Shown: positions 23,983-34,287, counted from the first letter of the stretch. The stretch: DNA of 34,544 bases from an uncultured bacterium (GCA_945869305.1 CAMBOH010000011.1:1-34544), one strand, 5' to 3'. The notes: generated by a model from the sequence alone, not told the origin. Program-made: numbers and translations.

Positions 23983-24663
23983 TTATTGAAAAAGTGCGCA
24001 GAACAGTACGAAAATGTAGGTGGCGGCCAAGCCCGAAATAATCAGCCAGGCCGACTGGACGCTGTAGCCGGTGGGGGTGAAGCCTGCCCGGTGGGCATAG
24101 CGGGCATCGTAGTCGGCCAGCTGTGGGAAAAAGCGGCGGCTGAGCTTGTACACACTCCAGCCGACACATAAGCCCCAAAGGGTGCCTACCAGCAGGTCGC
24201 CCACATAGTGTACGCCGAGGTACACCCGGGTCCAGCAGTTGAGCAGTGCCCACGCGTAGAGCCACCAGCCCAATGCCCGGTGGCGGATGCACAGGGTGAG
24301 ATAGGTGGCGGCTGCCATGGTGTTGGCGGCGTGGCTGGAGAAGAAGCCGTAGCGTCCGCCCCGGTAACCGTGGACGACGTCGACCGCATACATGATGAAG
24401 GGGTCGTTGGAGGGCCGGTAGCGGGCCACCAACGGTTTGAAGACGGTCGAGGCCACTTGGTCGGCCAGCACGATGCACAGGGCTATCGAGAGCAGGGTCA
24501 CGGCTATGCCGGTCAGGTTGTTGTTGCGGATAATGACATACACCACCAGCAGCATGGCGGGCACCCAGGTGAGTGTCTGCGTGGCTGTCCATGCTATGCC
24601 GTCGGCAAAGAGGGAGTGGCTGCCGTTGAGCCACAGGGTGAGGGCTTGGTCAAGGTTTGTCAT
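23983..24663 (-). CDS. PAP2-family membrane phosphatase
   Basis: A 226-residue membrane protein with about five to six transmembrane segments and all three phosphatidate-phosphatase motifs. These are Lys76-x6-Arg83-Pro84 (KPLVARYRP), FFSSHAAN with His111 (the usual PSGH appears as SSHA), and Arg146-x5-His152-x3-Asp156 (RVYLGVHYVGD). It would dephosphorylate a lipid phosphate such as undecaprenyl diphosphate or phosphatidylglycerophosphate, with the active site facing the periplasm. It follows batE by 51 bp on the same strand and looks like the last gene of the Bat operon. Substrate is unknown. Confidence 0.9.
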   Translation of the reverse strand: MTNLDQALTLWLNGSHSLFADGIAWTATQTLTWVPAMLLVVYVIIRNNNLTGIAVTLLSIALCIVLADQVASTVFKPLVARYRPSNDPFIMYAVDVVHGYRGGRYGFFSSHAANTMAAATYLTLCIRHRALGWWLYAWALLNCWTRVYLGVHYVGDLLVGTLWGLCVGWSVYKLSRRFFPQLADYDARYAHRAGFTPTGYSVQSAWLIISGLAATYIFVLFCALFQ

Positions 24664-24714
24664 GCAGGGGGGAGGGGGATGGTTGGGGCAGGGGAGAGTG
24701 AGGCCAGACAGGGG

Positions 24715-25509
24715 TCAGAGCCCCAGTGCTTCACAGTGGCTTTCGCTCACGTAGCCTTCGCTTCCGTCGGGCAGGGCAACCTGCAGCCAGCCGCCGGGAC
24801 AGGTTTCGCGCACTTCGACCGTGGTCCCTTCGTGCAGCTGGCGCAGCGTCTTGGCGGTGGCTGTGGGGCTTGACTGCGCCGGTGTGGCCTGCATGATGAC
24901 GGCCTGTTTGGTGTTTTGCAGGCGGGCGGTCTGCATCTTGGCAAACAGCTCACACAGCAGGCAACAGGCCAGCAGCAGCCAGGCGGCCGTCCAGACGCTA
25001 CGCTTCAGCCATAAGGCCCAGGGCATGAAGCCCACCAAGCCGCCCACTAAGGCCAGCAGCAGGAACAGCAGCGACCAGTTGCCCCACGTGGCGGCACTCT
25101 GCGAGTAGATGAAGTCCTTGGCCCAGCTGATGAAGAACATTTCGGAGGGTGCGTCGAAGCGGTCGGTCAGCTTGGCCTCTGTGAGTTGCAGGTTGAAGGC
25201 CGCGTCGGCGTCGGCCGGGTTGAGATGGAGGGCACGGCGGTAGTTGAGCACGGCATGGGCATAGTCCTTGAGGCGGTAGTAGGCGTTGCCCAGATTATAG
25301 TAGAGTGCAGCCCGCTCGTTGGCCGAGGCGTTGCCCGGTGCGGCAGCCTGTTTCACACAAGCTTCATAGAGCGAGGCAGCCTGCACATAATTCTTGGCCT
25401 GATAAGCCTTGTCGGCAGCCGTCTTGTCGTAGGCCGGTTTCCCGGCGTCAGCGGCAAAGGTGAAGGAGGCCGACAGGAGCAGCAGCAGGGAGAGGATGAA
25501 GAGCTTCAT
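24715..25509 (-). CDS. batE: BatE, TPR and SH3-domain membrane protein
   Basis: The last Bat gene proper, encoding 264 residues. A signal peptide (MKLFILSLLLLLSASFTFAADA) precedes TPR repeats at about 30-115 (ALYYNLGNAYYRLKDYAHAVLNYRRALHLNPADADAAFN). Two transmembrane segments (about 140-185) follow, then a C-terminal SH3-type domain (about 205-264: LHEGTTVEVRETCPGGWLQVALPDGSEGYV). This domain order is the known BatE layout. The TPR part would face the periplasm and hold together the VWA proteins of the complex. It lies 76 bp after batD. Bat proteins were first linked to aerotolerance in Bacteroides, but later work leaves their role open. Confidence 0.9.
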   Translation of the reverse strand: MKLFILSLLLLLSASFTFAADAGKPAYDKTAADKAYQAKNYVQAASLYEACVKQAAAPGNASANERAALYYNLGNAYYRLKDYAHAVLNYRRALHLNPADADAAFNLQLTEAKLTDRFDAPSEMFFISWAKDFIYSQSAATWGNWSLLFLLLALVGGLVGFMPWALWLKRSVWTAAWLLLACCLLCELFAKMQTARLQNTKQAVIMQATPAQSSPTATAKTLRQLHEGTTVEVRETCPGGWLQVALPDGSEGYVSESHCEALGL

Positions 25510-25585
25510 AAAGCGGAGTCAGTTGGGTTGGGAGGAATGAAGGATTCGTGGAGCCGCCGCTTGGGGCAGCTGTTCACACCGGGGG

Positions 25586-27415
25586 TCAGTGAGACTTACG
25601 GGCCAGCTGTCCGGCCAGTTGGGCTATGGTCTGGCGCGCCCTTTGCAGGCATTCGCCGGCCTGGGTGTCGGAGGCTGGTGCATACTGGGCATACTGGCAG
25701 TCGTCCACCACCTGGAAGAAGGCCTCGGCCGTCGCTTCGTCGGCACCGCGTTGCAGCAGCAGGGGGAGTGCGTGCTCCTTGTCGGTTTCGGCCGTTTGCA
25801 GATTCAGCGCGTCACAGAGGAAGCCGCTCAGGGCCGCCCCGATTTCGACATATACCTGCCTTACGTCGGTTTGCAGGCTCTTTTCGGCCTTGTCCAGTCG
25901 GGCCAGGGCCGTCTTGGCTGCCCGGCTGCGCTTGCGTGTGGTCACATCGGCGCGCCGTTCCTTCATGCGGCGCAGCAGCCACACGGCCAGACCAAAGGCA
26001 GCCAGCAGGACGACTTCAAGCAGGCGGTAGGCCCACGAGCCCCAGGCGAAGGGTTGCAAGGGGCCGCCTGTCTGTTGGCCGGTGTGGATGTCGTGGATGT
26101 CGCTTCGGAGCAGTGCCAGCTGGCGGTCCACGTCATCGTTTGAGCGTTCGCCCTTTTCCACCTGCAGCACCACCGGCTGCGTGTGCAGTGTCTGGTAGCG
26201 GTGCGTTTCGGTGTCGTAGTAGGTAAATTCGATGGCCGGAATGGTATATTGCCCCACATTGCGTGGCACAAAGGTGTAGTCGAAGGTGAGTTGTCCCTCC
26301 AGTCCTTCGGTGGTCACCTTCGTCTGGTCGGTGGTCTTGGCGTCGTAGGTGTCAAAGTCCTGCGGGAAGGTTACGGCCGGCGGCGTGATGAGCCGCAGGT
26401 TGCCCACTCCCTTCACGGTGAGGCGGTAGGTGGCCACATCGTTGGTGCGCAGGGTGGGGTTGAGCACCTTGCCCGTCAGGCTGAAGCGGCCCACAGCTCC
26501 GGCAAAGGAGGCCGGCTTGGGCTGGGGGAATGAGTCAATCTGCAGGTGTGCTTCGGGCACCGTGCGCTGTACCATGACCCCGATGCGGCCGCCGCCGTTA
26601 AAGTAGGCGTCGATCGGGTTCAGCGTGCGGTCTTGTTGAACGACCGTGCAGTCGAAGGTGATGCTGGGAATGGTGAGCTTGCCCGCCTGCTGCGGGAAAA
26701 TGACATATTGCAGGATAGTGCCGGTGCGGTAGGTCGTCCCGTTGTGCCGCTCGACGGTCATCTGTATCTGGCTGCCCGGCAGCGGCAGCTCATGCGATAT
26801 CAGTCCCTTGAAGTCGGGTTTGGTGGTGAGCTGTGTGTTGGACAGCCCCACGCCCACCCTCACGTGGATGCGGTAGGTGAGCAGCACGGCTTCCTGCTCC
26901 ATCACGCGTGTGCGGCTGGGGGTCATGTCGATAAAGAGGTCGCGCTGCGACACCGCACTGCCCGCCTGTTGGACCTCTATCTGTTCGTCATCCTCATTCC
27001 TGCCCTGCTGCTTTTGTCCCGACTGGGAGCCGGAGCCAGACGGGTTGGCCGCCGTGGCATGCAGCGTGATGGGCGCAGAGCGCAGCACCTTGCCTTTCAC
27101 CTTCACCGTGGCCGGACCGATGGTCAGCTTGCCGCTCTTCTTGGGCGAGAGGATGTAGGTGTAGGTCGTCGACGACTCGTGCGAGGTGCGTCCGTTGATC
27201 ATCTGGAAGCTGCTGAAGGTGGAGGGCATGGGTCCGCTCAGCTTTTCGAAGGCACTGAGGTTGGGCGGGGTGAAGTCTTCGACGCCGTCAGACGCCACGG
27301 TGAAGGTCAGGCGGTAGTAGCCGCCCGCGGGTTCCACCTTGGCTGTAAACGACTGTGCGGCAGCCAGCAGTGCGGTGAAGGAGAGAGTGAGAAATAGGAC
27401 GATGCGTTGTTTCAT
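25586..27415 (-). CDS. batD: BatD, large periplasmic protein with membrane anchor
   Basis: A 609-residue protein with a signal peptide (MKQRIVLFLTLSFTALLAAAQSF). A series of beta-sandwich, Ig-like repeats fills about residues 25-420. It carries typical BatD phrases such as VEPAGGYYRLTFTV, SSTTYTYILSPKKSGKLTIGPA, TYRTGTILQYVIFPQQAGKL and TFDYTFVPRNVGQYTIPAIEF. One transmembrane helix at about 460-485 (YRLLEVVLLAAFGLAVWLL) is followed by a cytoplasmic helical tail of about 120 residues. Length is normal for the family. It lies between batC (70 bp) and batE (76 bp). Function in detail is unknown; it may be a scaffold of the membrane complex. Confidence 0.93.
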   Translation of the reverse strand: MKQRIVLFLTLSFTALLAAAQSFTAKVEPAGGYYRLTFTVASDGVEDFTPPNLSAFEKLSGPMPSTFSSFQMINGRTSHESSTTYTYILSPKKSGKLTIGPATVKVKGKVLRSAPITLHATAANPSGSGSQSGQKQQGRNEDDEQIEVQQAGSAVSQRDLFIDMTPSRTRVMEQEAVLLTYRIHVRVGVGLSNTQLTTKPDFKGLISHELPLPGSQIQMTVERHNGTTYRTGTILQYVIFPQQAGKLTIPSITFDCTVVQQDRTLNPIDAYFNGGGRIGVMVQRTVPEAHLQIDSFPQPKPASFAGAVGRFSLTGKVLNPTLRTNDVATYRLTVKGVGNLRLITPPAVTFPQDFDTYDAKTTDQTKVTTEGLEGQLTFDYTFVPRNVGQYTIPAIEFTYYDTETHRYQTLHTQPVVLQVEKGERSNDDVDRQLALLRSDIHDIHTGQQTGGPLQPFAWGSWAYRLLEVVLLAAFGLAVWLLRRMKERRADVTTRKRSRAAKTALARLDKAEKSLQTDVRQVYVEIGAALSGFLCDALNLQTAETDKEHALPLLLQRGADEATAEAFFQVVDDCQYAQYAPASDTQAGECLQRARQTIAQLAGQLARKSH

Positions 27416-27485
27416 GCGGAATGTGTGCTGTTTGTTGACATCAGTGCGGCGCGTGCTTCCCGGTGTAGGGAGGGTCGCCGCAGTC

Positions 27486-28184
27486 TTACCAGTTCTTGTC
27501 CAGACTCTTCTGGCGCGGCTGCTGTGCGTTCAGCTTCTCGCGTGCGCGCCGTTCGGCCTGCCGGGCCAGGTTCAGGTACTGTTCCGTCTGCCTGCGGTCC
27601 TGTTCGTTGGGTTGGGTCTGTTGCTGCTGCTGTTGCTGGTCTTGTTGAGGCTTGTTCTCGTTGCCCTGCTGTTGGTCGGGCTTCTCTTCCGGCTGTCCGC
27701 CTCCCTGTCCTTTTTTCAGTTGGGCCTGACAGAGGGCCAGGTTGTAGCGTGTGTCCTCGTCGTGCGGGTTCAGTCGCAGTGCCTGCTTGTAGTGTCCGAT
27801 GGCCTTCCGGAGCAGATTCTGTTGCTCCTTCTGGTCCTGCAGGGCCGCTTTCTGACAGATGTAGCCCCGGTTGTGCCAGGCCATGGCCCGCACTTGTCCG
27901 TTCCGCTCCAGCTTGGTGACCCGGTCGTAGAGGCTGTCGGCAGCGTGCGGATTGCCTTTGGCCAGATAGACGTCGGCCAGATTGAAGGTAGCCCTGCTGC
28001 TGTTGGGGTTCAGCTTCAGGGCCTGTATGTAATAGTTCTCGGCCCGGTCATAGTTGCGTGCACGGAATTGGGCATTGCCCTGGTGCATCAGCCTGTATTC
28101 GTTGTTCTGTGCGTTCAGGGTCAGGGCGCAGCAGAGTTGTAGCAGTAGCAGAGAGAGGCAGAGATAGGCGGTGTGACGTGTCAT
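27486..28184 (-). CDS. batC: BatC, TPR protein with Gln-rich tail
   Basis: A 232-residue periplasmic protein from ATG 28184 (MTRHTAYLCLSLLLLQLCCALTLNAQ, a signal peptide). An upstream frame extension to 28238 lies inside batB and is rejected. The ATG overlaps the batB TGA as ATGA, so translation is probably coupled. Three TPR-like repeats fill about residues 30-145 (YRLMHQGNAQFRARNYDRAE; RATFNLADVYLAKGNPHAA; DTRYNLALCQAQLKKG). A low-complexity Gln/Glu/Pro/Asn-rich linker and a charged helical end (QYLNLARQAERRAREKLNAQQ) follow. This organisation matches BatC. It probably binds the VWA proteins BatA and BatB. Confidence 0.9.
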   Translation of the reverse strand: MTRHTAYLCLSLLLLQLCCALTLNAQNNEYRLMHQGNAQFRARNYDRAENYYIQALKLNPNSSRATFNLADVYLAKGNPHAADSLYDRVTKLERNGQVRAMAWHNRGYICQKAALQDQKEQQNLLRKAIGHYKQALRLNPHDEDTRYNLALCQAQLKKGQGGGQPEEKPDQQQGNENKPQQDQQQQQQQTQPNEQDRRQTEQYLNLARQAERRAREKLNAQQPRQKSLDKNW

Positions 28185-29194
28185 TTGCTGAAAAACTTGA
28201 AGCGTTTGAAGAGAGAGTTGCGCGTTTCGCTCAGGCACACTTCGGCCACGAGCAGCAGCAGGGCCAGCAGGGCCACCGCCTGGAACTGTTCGTCGCGGGC
28301 CGTGTAGGAGGTGCTGGTCGAGGTGCGCTTGAGCCGGGACAGCTGTGCCAGCATTTCGTCCTGTGCGCTGTTGGTCTGGTCAAGGTGCAGGTAGATGCCC
28401 TTGCCCGCTTTGGCCACTTCGCGGCACATCTGTTCGTTGAGGGCCGTGTGTACGGGCTGTCCCGTGGCATCGGTCAGCGCGCCATAGGGTGTGGGAATCT
28501 GTGAGCCTTCGGCTGTTCCCACGCCGAGCACAAACACGTTGATGCCCGCCTTGGCAGCAGCCTGTGCGGCTTCGGCGGCACCTTCCACGTGGTCTTCGCC
28601 GTCGGTGATGAGCAGTATGGCCTTGCCCACCTTCTTGTCGCCGCTGAAGCTCTTCTGTGCCAGTTCGATGGCCGCCGCCAGATTGGTGCCCTGCAGGGTG
28701 ACCATGCCGGTCGACAGGGCTTCGATGAACATCTTGGCCGAGGCATAGTCAGAGGTGATGGGCAGCTGCGGGTAGGCTTCGCCCGCAAATACGCCCAGGG
28801 CAATCTTGTCGTTCTTCATGCGGTCCACCAGGTTCGACACCAGCAGTTTGGCGCGTTCCAGGCGGTTGGGCAGCACGTCGGTGGCCATCATGGAGTTCGA
28901 CACGTCGACCATCACCACCGCCTCAATGCCCTGGGTTTGTTCGGTTTGCTGCTTCAGGCCATATTGCGGGCGTGCCAGCGTGGCCACGAGCAGGACAAGG
29001 GCCAGCGTGAGCAGCACGAATTTCACATGTTGTCTGATGGGCGAGCGGCCGGGCATCAGGGCCTTCAGCCGTTCGGGGGCTCCCAGCCGGGCCATGTTGC
29101 GCCGGGCCTTCAGACACGCATATATATATATAGCGGCCAGCGGCAGCAGCAGCCAGAGCAGCTGAAAGTATTGGGGATTCTCAAAATGTAGCAT
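28181..29194 (-). CDS. batB: BatB, von Willebrand factor A membrane protein
   Basis: A 337-residue protein with two N-terminal transmembrane segments (about 10-28 and 56-75), a VWA domain (about 90-285) and a C-terminal membrane helix (about 308-325). The metal-ion-dependent adhesion site is DVSNSM (Asp97, Ser99, Ser101), with a Thr in GTNLAAAIE and Asp in LLITDGEDHVEG completing the MIDAS. It would bind partners through a bound divalent cation in the periplasm or at the membrane face. It is a paralogue of batA just upstream and overlaps batC by 4 bp. Length and order are standard. Confidence 0.94.
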   Translation of the reverse strand: MLHFENPQYFQLLWLLLPLAAIYIYACLKARRNMARLGAPERLKALMPGRSPIRQHVKFVLLTLALVLLVATLARPQYGLKQQTEQTQGIEAVVMVDVSNSMMATDVLPNRLERAKLLVSNLVDRMKNDKIALGVFAGEAYPQLPITSDYASAKMFIEALSTGMVTLQGTNLAAAIELAQKSFSGDKKVGKAILLITDGEDHVEGAAEAAQAAAKAGINVFVLGVGTAEGSQIPTPYGALTDATGQPVHTALNEQMCREVAKAGKGIYLHLDQTNSAQDEMLAQLSRLKRTSTSTSYTARDEQFQAVALLALLLLVAEVCLSETRNSLFKRFKFFSK

Positions 29195-29302
29195 AGTCCG
29201 CAGCTTTGGGGTAGAGGAGGGGAGGGCAAACGTACGGTGCAGGACACTGGCCTACCGGGAGCGCAGGCAGGGGGCTGCATCATACAGTCACATTATACAT
29301 TG

Positions 29303-30307
29303 TCAGGGCAGCCGGCGCAGCAGTGTCTGGCGCACCAGCATTTCGAGCAGCAGCAACAGCAGGGCTGCCAGTGCAAAGGGCTGGTATGCCTCGTAGCGCC
29401 GGTTGTAGTTGTTCACCTTGAGCTTGGTCTTTTCGAGCTTGTCGATGTCGTCATACACCTCGCGCAGGGATGTGCGGCTGGTGGCGCGGTAGAAGATGCC
29501 TCCTGTGGTGGCAGCAATCTGCTTCAGGGTGGCGGGATCGGGCGTGGCATCCATCTGCTGCGTGTAGACCTCGCCGTTGGGCAGTTGGGTCACGGGCACC
29601 TCCACCTTGCCTTCGGCTCCGAGCAGGATAGTGTAGACGCGTACGCCGCAGTCCTTGGCCATGTCGGCAGCCATGAGGGGTGAGATGTCGCCCGTGTTGT
29701 TGGCACCGTCGGTGAGCAGAATCACCACCTTGCTCTTGCCCGGCGCCTTTTCGAGGTGGGCCACTGCGCTGGCAATGCCCATGCCGATGGCCGTGCCTGG
29801 CTGTATGATGCCCTGGGCCTGCAGGTCGCAGCTTACGTCCTTGAAGGTGCGCAGCAGCATGCCGTGGTCGGTCGTGAGCGGGCATTGCGTGAAGGCTTCG
29901 CCGCCGAAGAGCGTCAGGCCGATGTTGTCGTTGCGGCGGTTGGCCACAAACTCCACGGCCACGTCCTTGGCGGCCGAAATGCGGTTGGGCACGATGTCGG
30001 GGGTCATCATGCTGGTCGAAATGTCAAGGGCCATCATGATGTGGATGCCTTCGGTCTCGCCTTTCTGCCAGGATGTGGAGGTCTGGGGACGTGCCAGCAC
30101 CGTGACCACGGCGGCGAAGCAGAACAGGCGCAGAAAGAAGGGCAGGTGGATCAGGCGGGTGCGCCACGAGGATGGGGCCTTGCGGAACACCTCGGTGCTG
30201 GCCAGTGTCAGGGTGCCTTCGTGCCGGCGCCTGAACAGAAAGTACCACAGCACGTAGGGGATGGCCAGCAGCAGCAACAGGAAATAAGAGGGAGAGGCAA
30301 AGGTCAT
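29303..30307 (-). CDS. batA: BatA, von Willebrand factor A membrane protein
   Basis: A 334-residue protein from ATG 30307 (MTFASPSYFLLLLLAIPYVLWYF). The open frame extends to 30418, but that extension has no family similarity. Two N-terminal membrane segments (about 5-24 and 55-72) precede a VWA domain with intact MIDAS (DISTSM at 95-100, a Thr in GTAIGMGIAS and Asp in LLTDGANNTGD). A C-terminal membrane helix (FALAALLLLLLEMLV) ends the protein. NRISAAKDVAVEFVANRRNDNIGLTLF is typical of BatA. It is 108 bp before batB and 159 bp after the upstream BatD-like gene. Confidence 0.94.
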   Translation of the reverse strand: MTFASPSYFLLLLLAIPYVLWYFLFRRRHEGTLTLASTEVFRKAPSSWRTRLIHLPFFLRLFCFAAVVTVLARPQTSTSWQKGETEGIHIMMALDISTSMMTPDIVPNRISAAKDVAVEFVANRRNDNIGLTLFGGEAFTQCPLTTDHGMLLRTFKDVSCDLQAQGIIQPGTAIGMGIASAVAHLEKAPGKSKVVILLTDGANNTGDISPLMAADMAKDCGVRVYTILLGAEGKVEVPVTQLPNGEVYTQQMDATPDPATLKQIAATTGGIFYRATSRTSLREVYDDIDKLEKTKLKVNNYNRRYEAYQPFALAALLLLLLEMLVRQTLLRRLP

Positions 30308-30466
30308 GGATTGTCGGGAAGTTGCAGTTTGATGATGGGGAGAGGCAGCGTCGGCCTGGAGGCCCAGGACCTCAGGACGCAGCTGCCGGGCATGGACAGG
30401 AGATGGCGGAGACAGCACACGGTGGGCGGCGCTTCATGCCGGGCGCAGCCAGCGGGTGGCCGGCCT

Positions 30467-31591
30467 TTATCCGAAGCAGCTGTACAGGTCGTAGATGACC
30501 CAGGCCGCAGTGCCCCATGCCGCCAGCACACACGCCACAGCCGTCAGCTTCATGGCCGTGCGCAGCGCGCGCTGCTTGCCGTTCGACAGGCCGACATACT
30601 CGATGCGCGGCTTGGGCGGCTCGGCGGGCACCAGCTTGGTGGTCTGCACATAGTCGAGAGCCTGCAGGAGGCTGCGGTCCTGCTCCGTCACCGAAGTCTG
30701 GTGCTTGGCAAACTTCACGAGGTCGGCCGTGAGCAGGATGTCCTGCAGTTCGCCCAGTGCCTCCGCATTGTCGGTGGCTGTGAGCTGGCCGATGATTTCG
30801 CTCGTCGTCATTTCGCGTGCGTTGAAACCGAAGCGCCGCTCGATATAGGAGCGCAGCGTTTCGGTGAGTTGCATATAGTAGGCTTTTGCATCGGTCTCCG
30901 GGCGCTGCTTCATGCGCTCCATGTCGTCGAGTGCCGCCACATGCGGCAGTGTGGGCGGCCTGACCACGATGCGGCGCGTAATCAGCCGCGGGTCACTCAG
31001 CCTGACGGCAAGCACGGCGGCAACCAGGAGGAGGGCCAGTGCCAGCGCGGCCCACAGTGTCTGACGGGCTGTCCAGACAAAGGGCAACTCCACCACATCG
31101 TGCGGCCCGTTGAAGTTGTCCACGTGGACCGTGTCGACAGGCACCGTGCTCACCCGCAGCCCGAGGCTTCCGCGTGAGGCATATTCCTTGCCGTCGACCT
31201 CGACCGTGAAGGGCGGCAGCGTGTAGAGGGCCGAGTCAAACGAGGTGATGGTGTAGCGGCGTGTCAGTGTCATGCGCTGTCCGCCGTCGGCCAGCAGCGT
31301 GTCGGTGCGGCCGTTGGCCACCACTTCGACACCGGGTGTGAGTTCTTCTTCGGTGTTGAAGGTCGGGAATGCCACCTGTGCCCCTTTGGGAGCCGTGCAT
31401 TTCACTTGTAGCTGCACCTGTTCGCCAATGCGTATGGCCACCGTGTCGAGGTGTGTCTCGACCACCGCTTGGGCCATGCCGCGCAGGGCTGTCAGGAGAC
31501 AGCAGGCAAGGGCTATCGGCAGGGGCAGCAGGCTGCGCCGCAAAAGGTTGCGGGCGGAGAGCAGGGACAGGGGTGATTCGGAGAACGTCAT
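30467..31591 (-). CDS. BatD-like two-domain membrane protein of the Bat operon
   Basis: A 374-residue protein of unknown function. ATG 31591 (MTFSESPLSLL) is preferred over 31642, which is close to the DUF58 stop. A signal/anchor segment (about 20-40) leads to a periplasmic beta-rich region (about 45-180: VAIRIGEQVQLQVKCTAP; LTRRYTITSFDSALYTLPPF) resembling one BatD Ig-like repeat. A transmembrane helix (WAALALALLLVAAVLAV, about 190-210) follows. The cytoplasmic helical domain contains AYYMQLTETLRSYIERRFGFNAREMTTSEI, a pattern I associate with DUF4381-like proteins of MoxR-VWA operons. A final membrane helix lies near the C-terminus. Position between DUF58 and batA is the usual one for this uncharacterised member. 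Confidence 0.75.
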   Translation of the reverse strand: MTFSESPLSLLSARNLLRRSLLPLPIALACCLLTALRGMAQAVVETHLDTVAIRIGEQVQLQVKCTAPKGAQVAFPTFNTEEELTPGVEVVANGRTDTLLADGGQRMTLTRRYTITSFDSALYTLPPFTVEVDGKEYASRGSLGLRVSTVPVDTVHVDNFNGPHDVVELPFVWTARQTLWAALALALLLVAAVLAVRLSDPRLITRRIVVRPPTLPHVAALDDMERMKQRPETDAKAYYMQLTETLRSYIERRFGFNAREMTTSEIIGQLTATDNAEALGELQDILLTADLVKFAKHQTSVTEQDRSLLQALDYVQTTKLVPAEPPKPRIEYVGLSNGKQRALRTAMKLTAVACVLAAWGTAAWVIYDLYSCFG

Positions 31592-31653
31592 GGGAGTGGG
31601 ATAAAAGAGAAAGAGACGGGAAGAGAGAGGGGGCGGAGGCACGGAGGCGCATC

Positions 31654-32523
31654 TCAGCCCCTGCGTGCGAACAGGTTCATCAGCGGCTTCACGAAGTCAC
31701 CGTTGGTGGCGATGGCTGCATAGCCGGCTCCGCTGCGCTTGAACAGTTCCTCCCAGTGTCGCTGGCTGTCGGCCCACCATTGTCTGACCTGACGGCGCAC
31801 CGCGCGGCTGGAGGTGTCGACATACTGTTCGTGGCCCGTTTCGGCATCGACCACCTTCATCAGCCCCACGTCGGGCAGTTCGGCCATGCAGGGGTCGTAG
31901 ATGCGCAGGGCGATGAGGTCGTGCTTGCGGCTGGCCACCTGCAGCGGCTTGTCGAAGCTGCGCGTGTCGAGAAAGTCGCTCAGCACGAAGGTGATGCTGC
32001 GCTTTGTCATCACGCGCATCAGGTATTCCATGGCCACACCCACATTCGTGCGCCGTCCCTGCGGTTCGAAGTCCAGCAGCTCGCGCACGATGTAGAGCAC
32101 GTGGCGGCGGCCCTTGCCCGGCGGAATGAACTTTTCCACCCGGTCGGTGAACAGCAGTGCGCCGATCTTGTCGTTGTTCTGCATGGCCGAGAAGGCCAGC
32201 GTGGCCACTATCTCGGTGGCCAGCTCGCGTTCCGTGCGGCGCATGGTGCCAAACAGGCTGCTGGCGGAGATGTCGACGGCAAACATCACGGTGAGCTCGC
32301 GTTCCTCCTCAAACACCTTGACGTAGGGGCGGTTCATGCGTGCGCTCACGTTCCAGTCGATGTCGCGCACGTCGTCGCCCGGCTGGTATTCGCGCACTTC
32401 GGCAAACGACATGCCGCGCCCTTTGAAGGCCGAATGATATTCGCCCGCAAACACATTGTTGGTGAGTGCCTTGGTCTTGATTTCCAACCGACGCACCCGT
32501 TTCAGCAGTTCAGCAGTTTCCAC
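31654..32523 (-). CDS. DUF58 domain protein, VWA-like
   Basis: A 289-residue soluble protein encoded directly after moxR, as in most MoxR-VWA operons. The DUF58 signature GRGMSFAEVREYQPGDDVRDIDWNVSARM (residues about 36-64) is complete, followed by a VWA-like fold with a DISASS metal-site variant (FAVDISASSLFGTM). ITFVLSDFLD and a C-terminal region ending FVKPLMNLFARRG follow. No membrane segment is seen, so this short form is cytoplasmic. It likely acts with the MoxR ATPase in assembling or activating the Bat membrane proteins. That is inference from gene order; no activity is proven for the family. Confidence 0.92.
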   Translation of the reverse strand: METAELLKRVRRLEIKTKALTNNVFAGEYHSAFKGRGMSFAEVREYQPGDDVRDIDWNVSARMNRPYVKVFEEERELTVMFAVDISASSLFGTMRRTERELATEIVATLAFSAMQNNDKIGALLFTDRVEKFIPPGKGRRHVLYIVRELLDFEPQGRRTNVGVAMEYLMRVMTKRSITFVLSDFLDTRSFDKPLQVASRKHDLIALRIYDPCMAELPDVGLMKVVDAETGHEQYVDTSSRAVRRQVRQWWADSQRHWEELFKRSGAGYAAIATNGDFVKPLMNLFARRG

Positions 32524-32613
32524 GCCTTGATTCCAATTGGCCGGGCGGTTGTTTCAGGTCCCGTCCGGATTGCATCTATATAAACTTCGGGTTTCTCAGG
32601 GGCTTTCGGGCCG

Positions 32614-33609
<996 letters not shown>

Positions 33610-33831
33610 ATATGTGTGTATATAATGATATGACTCGGGTTTGCCGTTGAGAGTGTGTGGCGGTAGGGGAGCGTAGGGGTGCAGGGCTTGTTCCATCCCC
33701 GATGGCTTGTAATCCGCACAGGCGCGGTGCGCCTTTCCGCCATCGGTCTCTGTGGCCGATGCATGCCAGCCGGCATCTCAGTGATGCATCTTGGTGGCTG
33801 GAAAGTAGGAGACCGGTGCGAAAAATTGCTG

Positions 33832-33839
33832 CAAAAGTA
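33832..33839 (-). promoter_or_regulatory. Predicted -7 element of the moxR-Bat operon promoter
   Basis: Minus-strand TACTTTTG matches TAnnTTTG exactly and is the same octamer as in the wbuC promoter. It implies a leader of about 220 nt. No TTG was found at the expected -33 distance. Confidence 0.4.
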
Positions 33840-34183
33840 CGTCTTTTAGTCCAACGGCGTACGTACGCAGTGCTTAAAATAAGCTAAGGCCGCCCGCTCT
33901 GTGTCCCGGGCCTTTCTGTGTCGCCCTGTGTGGGGACGGAACTGGAGCACCGGGGCAGTCCGGCCGTGGCCGACTTCGGCTTCGTCTGCGTCCGCTCCGT
34001 CCCGTGTCCCTCTTCCTTCCCTGCACGTATACACCTATAATATATATAGGCCGGTTCTAAGATTGACATGGTTGTTTTTGACGATTTGACACGTGTGGGT
34101 ACAGTCATCCTTTGCTGGTAGTGAACTGCGGTTGGGGGAGATTGTCCCACCCCTTTATATACGCTTTTTTTAAGCCGAAAAAA

Positions 34184-34287
34184 TCCTTCAACCCTTCAGC
34201 CAACCCTTCATTCCCGCTGATTCCCAGAAGAAAAATGGCTGAAGGGTTTGGGTTCCAAACCCTTCAGACCCTTCAGCCAACCCTTCA
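34184..34287. repeat. Cluster of ACCCTTCA repeats with an inverted pair
   Basis: ACCCTTCA occurs five times in direct orientation (34191, 34203, 34259, 34268, 34280), with a TCCTTCA variant at 34184 and one inverted copy (TGAAGGGT at 34240). Several are extended to ACCCTTCAGCC(A/G) at 12-bp spacing. CTGAAGGGTTTGG (34239-34251) and CCAAACCCTTCAG (34255-34267) form a perfect 13-bp hairpin with a 3-nt loop. The same octamer appears singly at 11384-11391, before the capD-like gene. Confidence 0.85.

Noticed and set aside
33846-34150. Short minus-strand frames upstream of moxR
   Set aside because: They are compositionally biased, overlap each other in different frames, and contain the palindromic AT tract; no recognisable domain.
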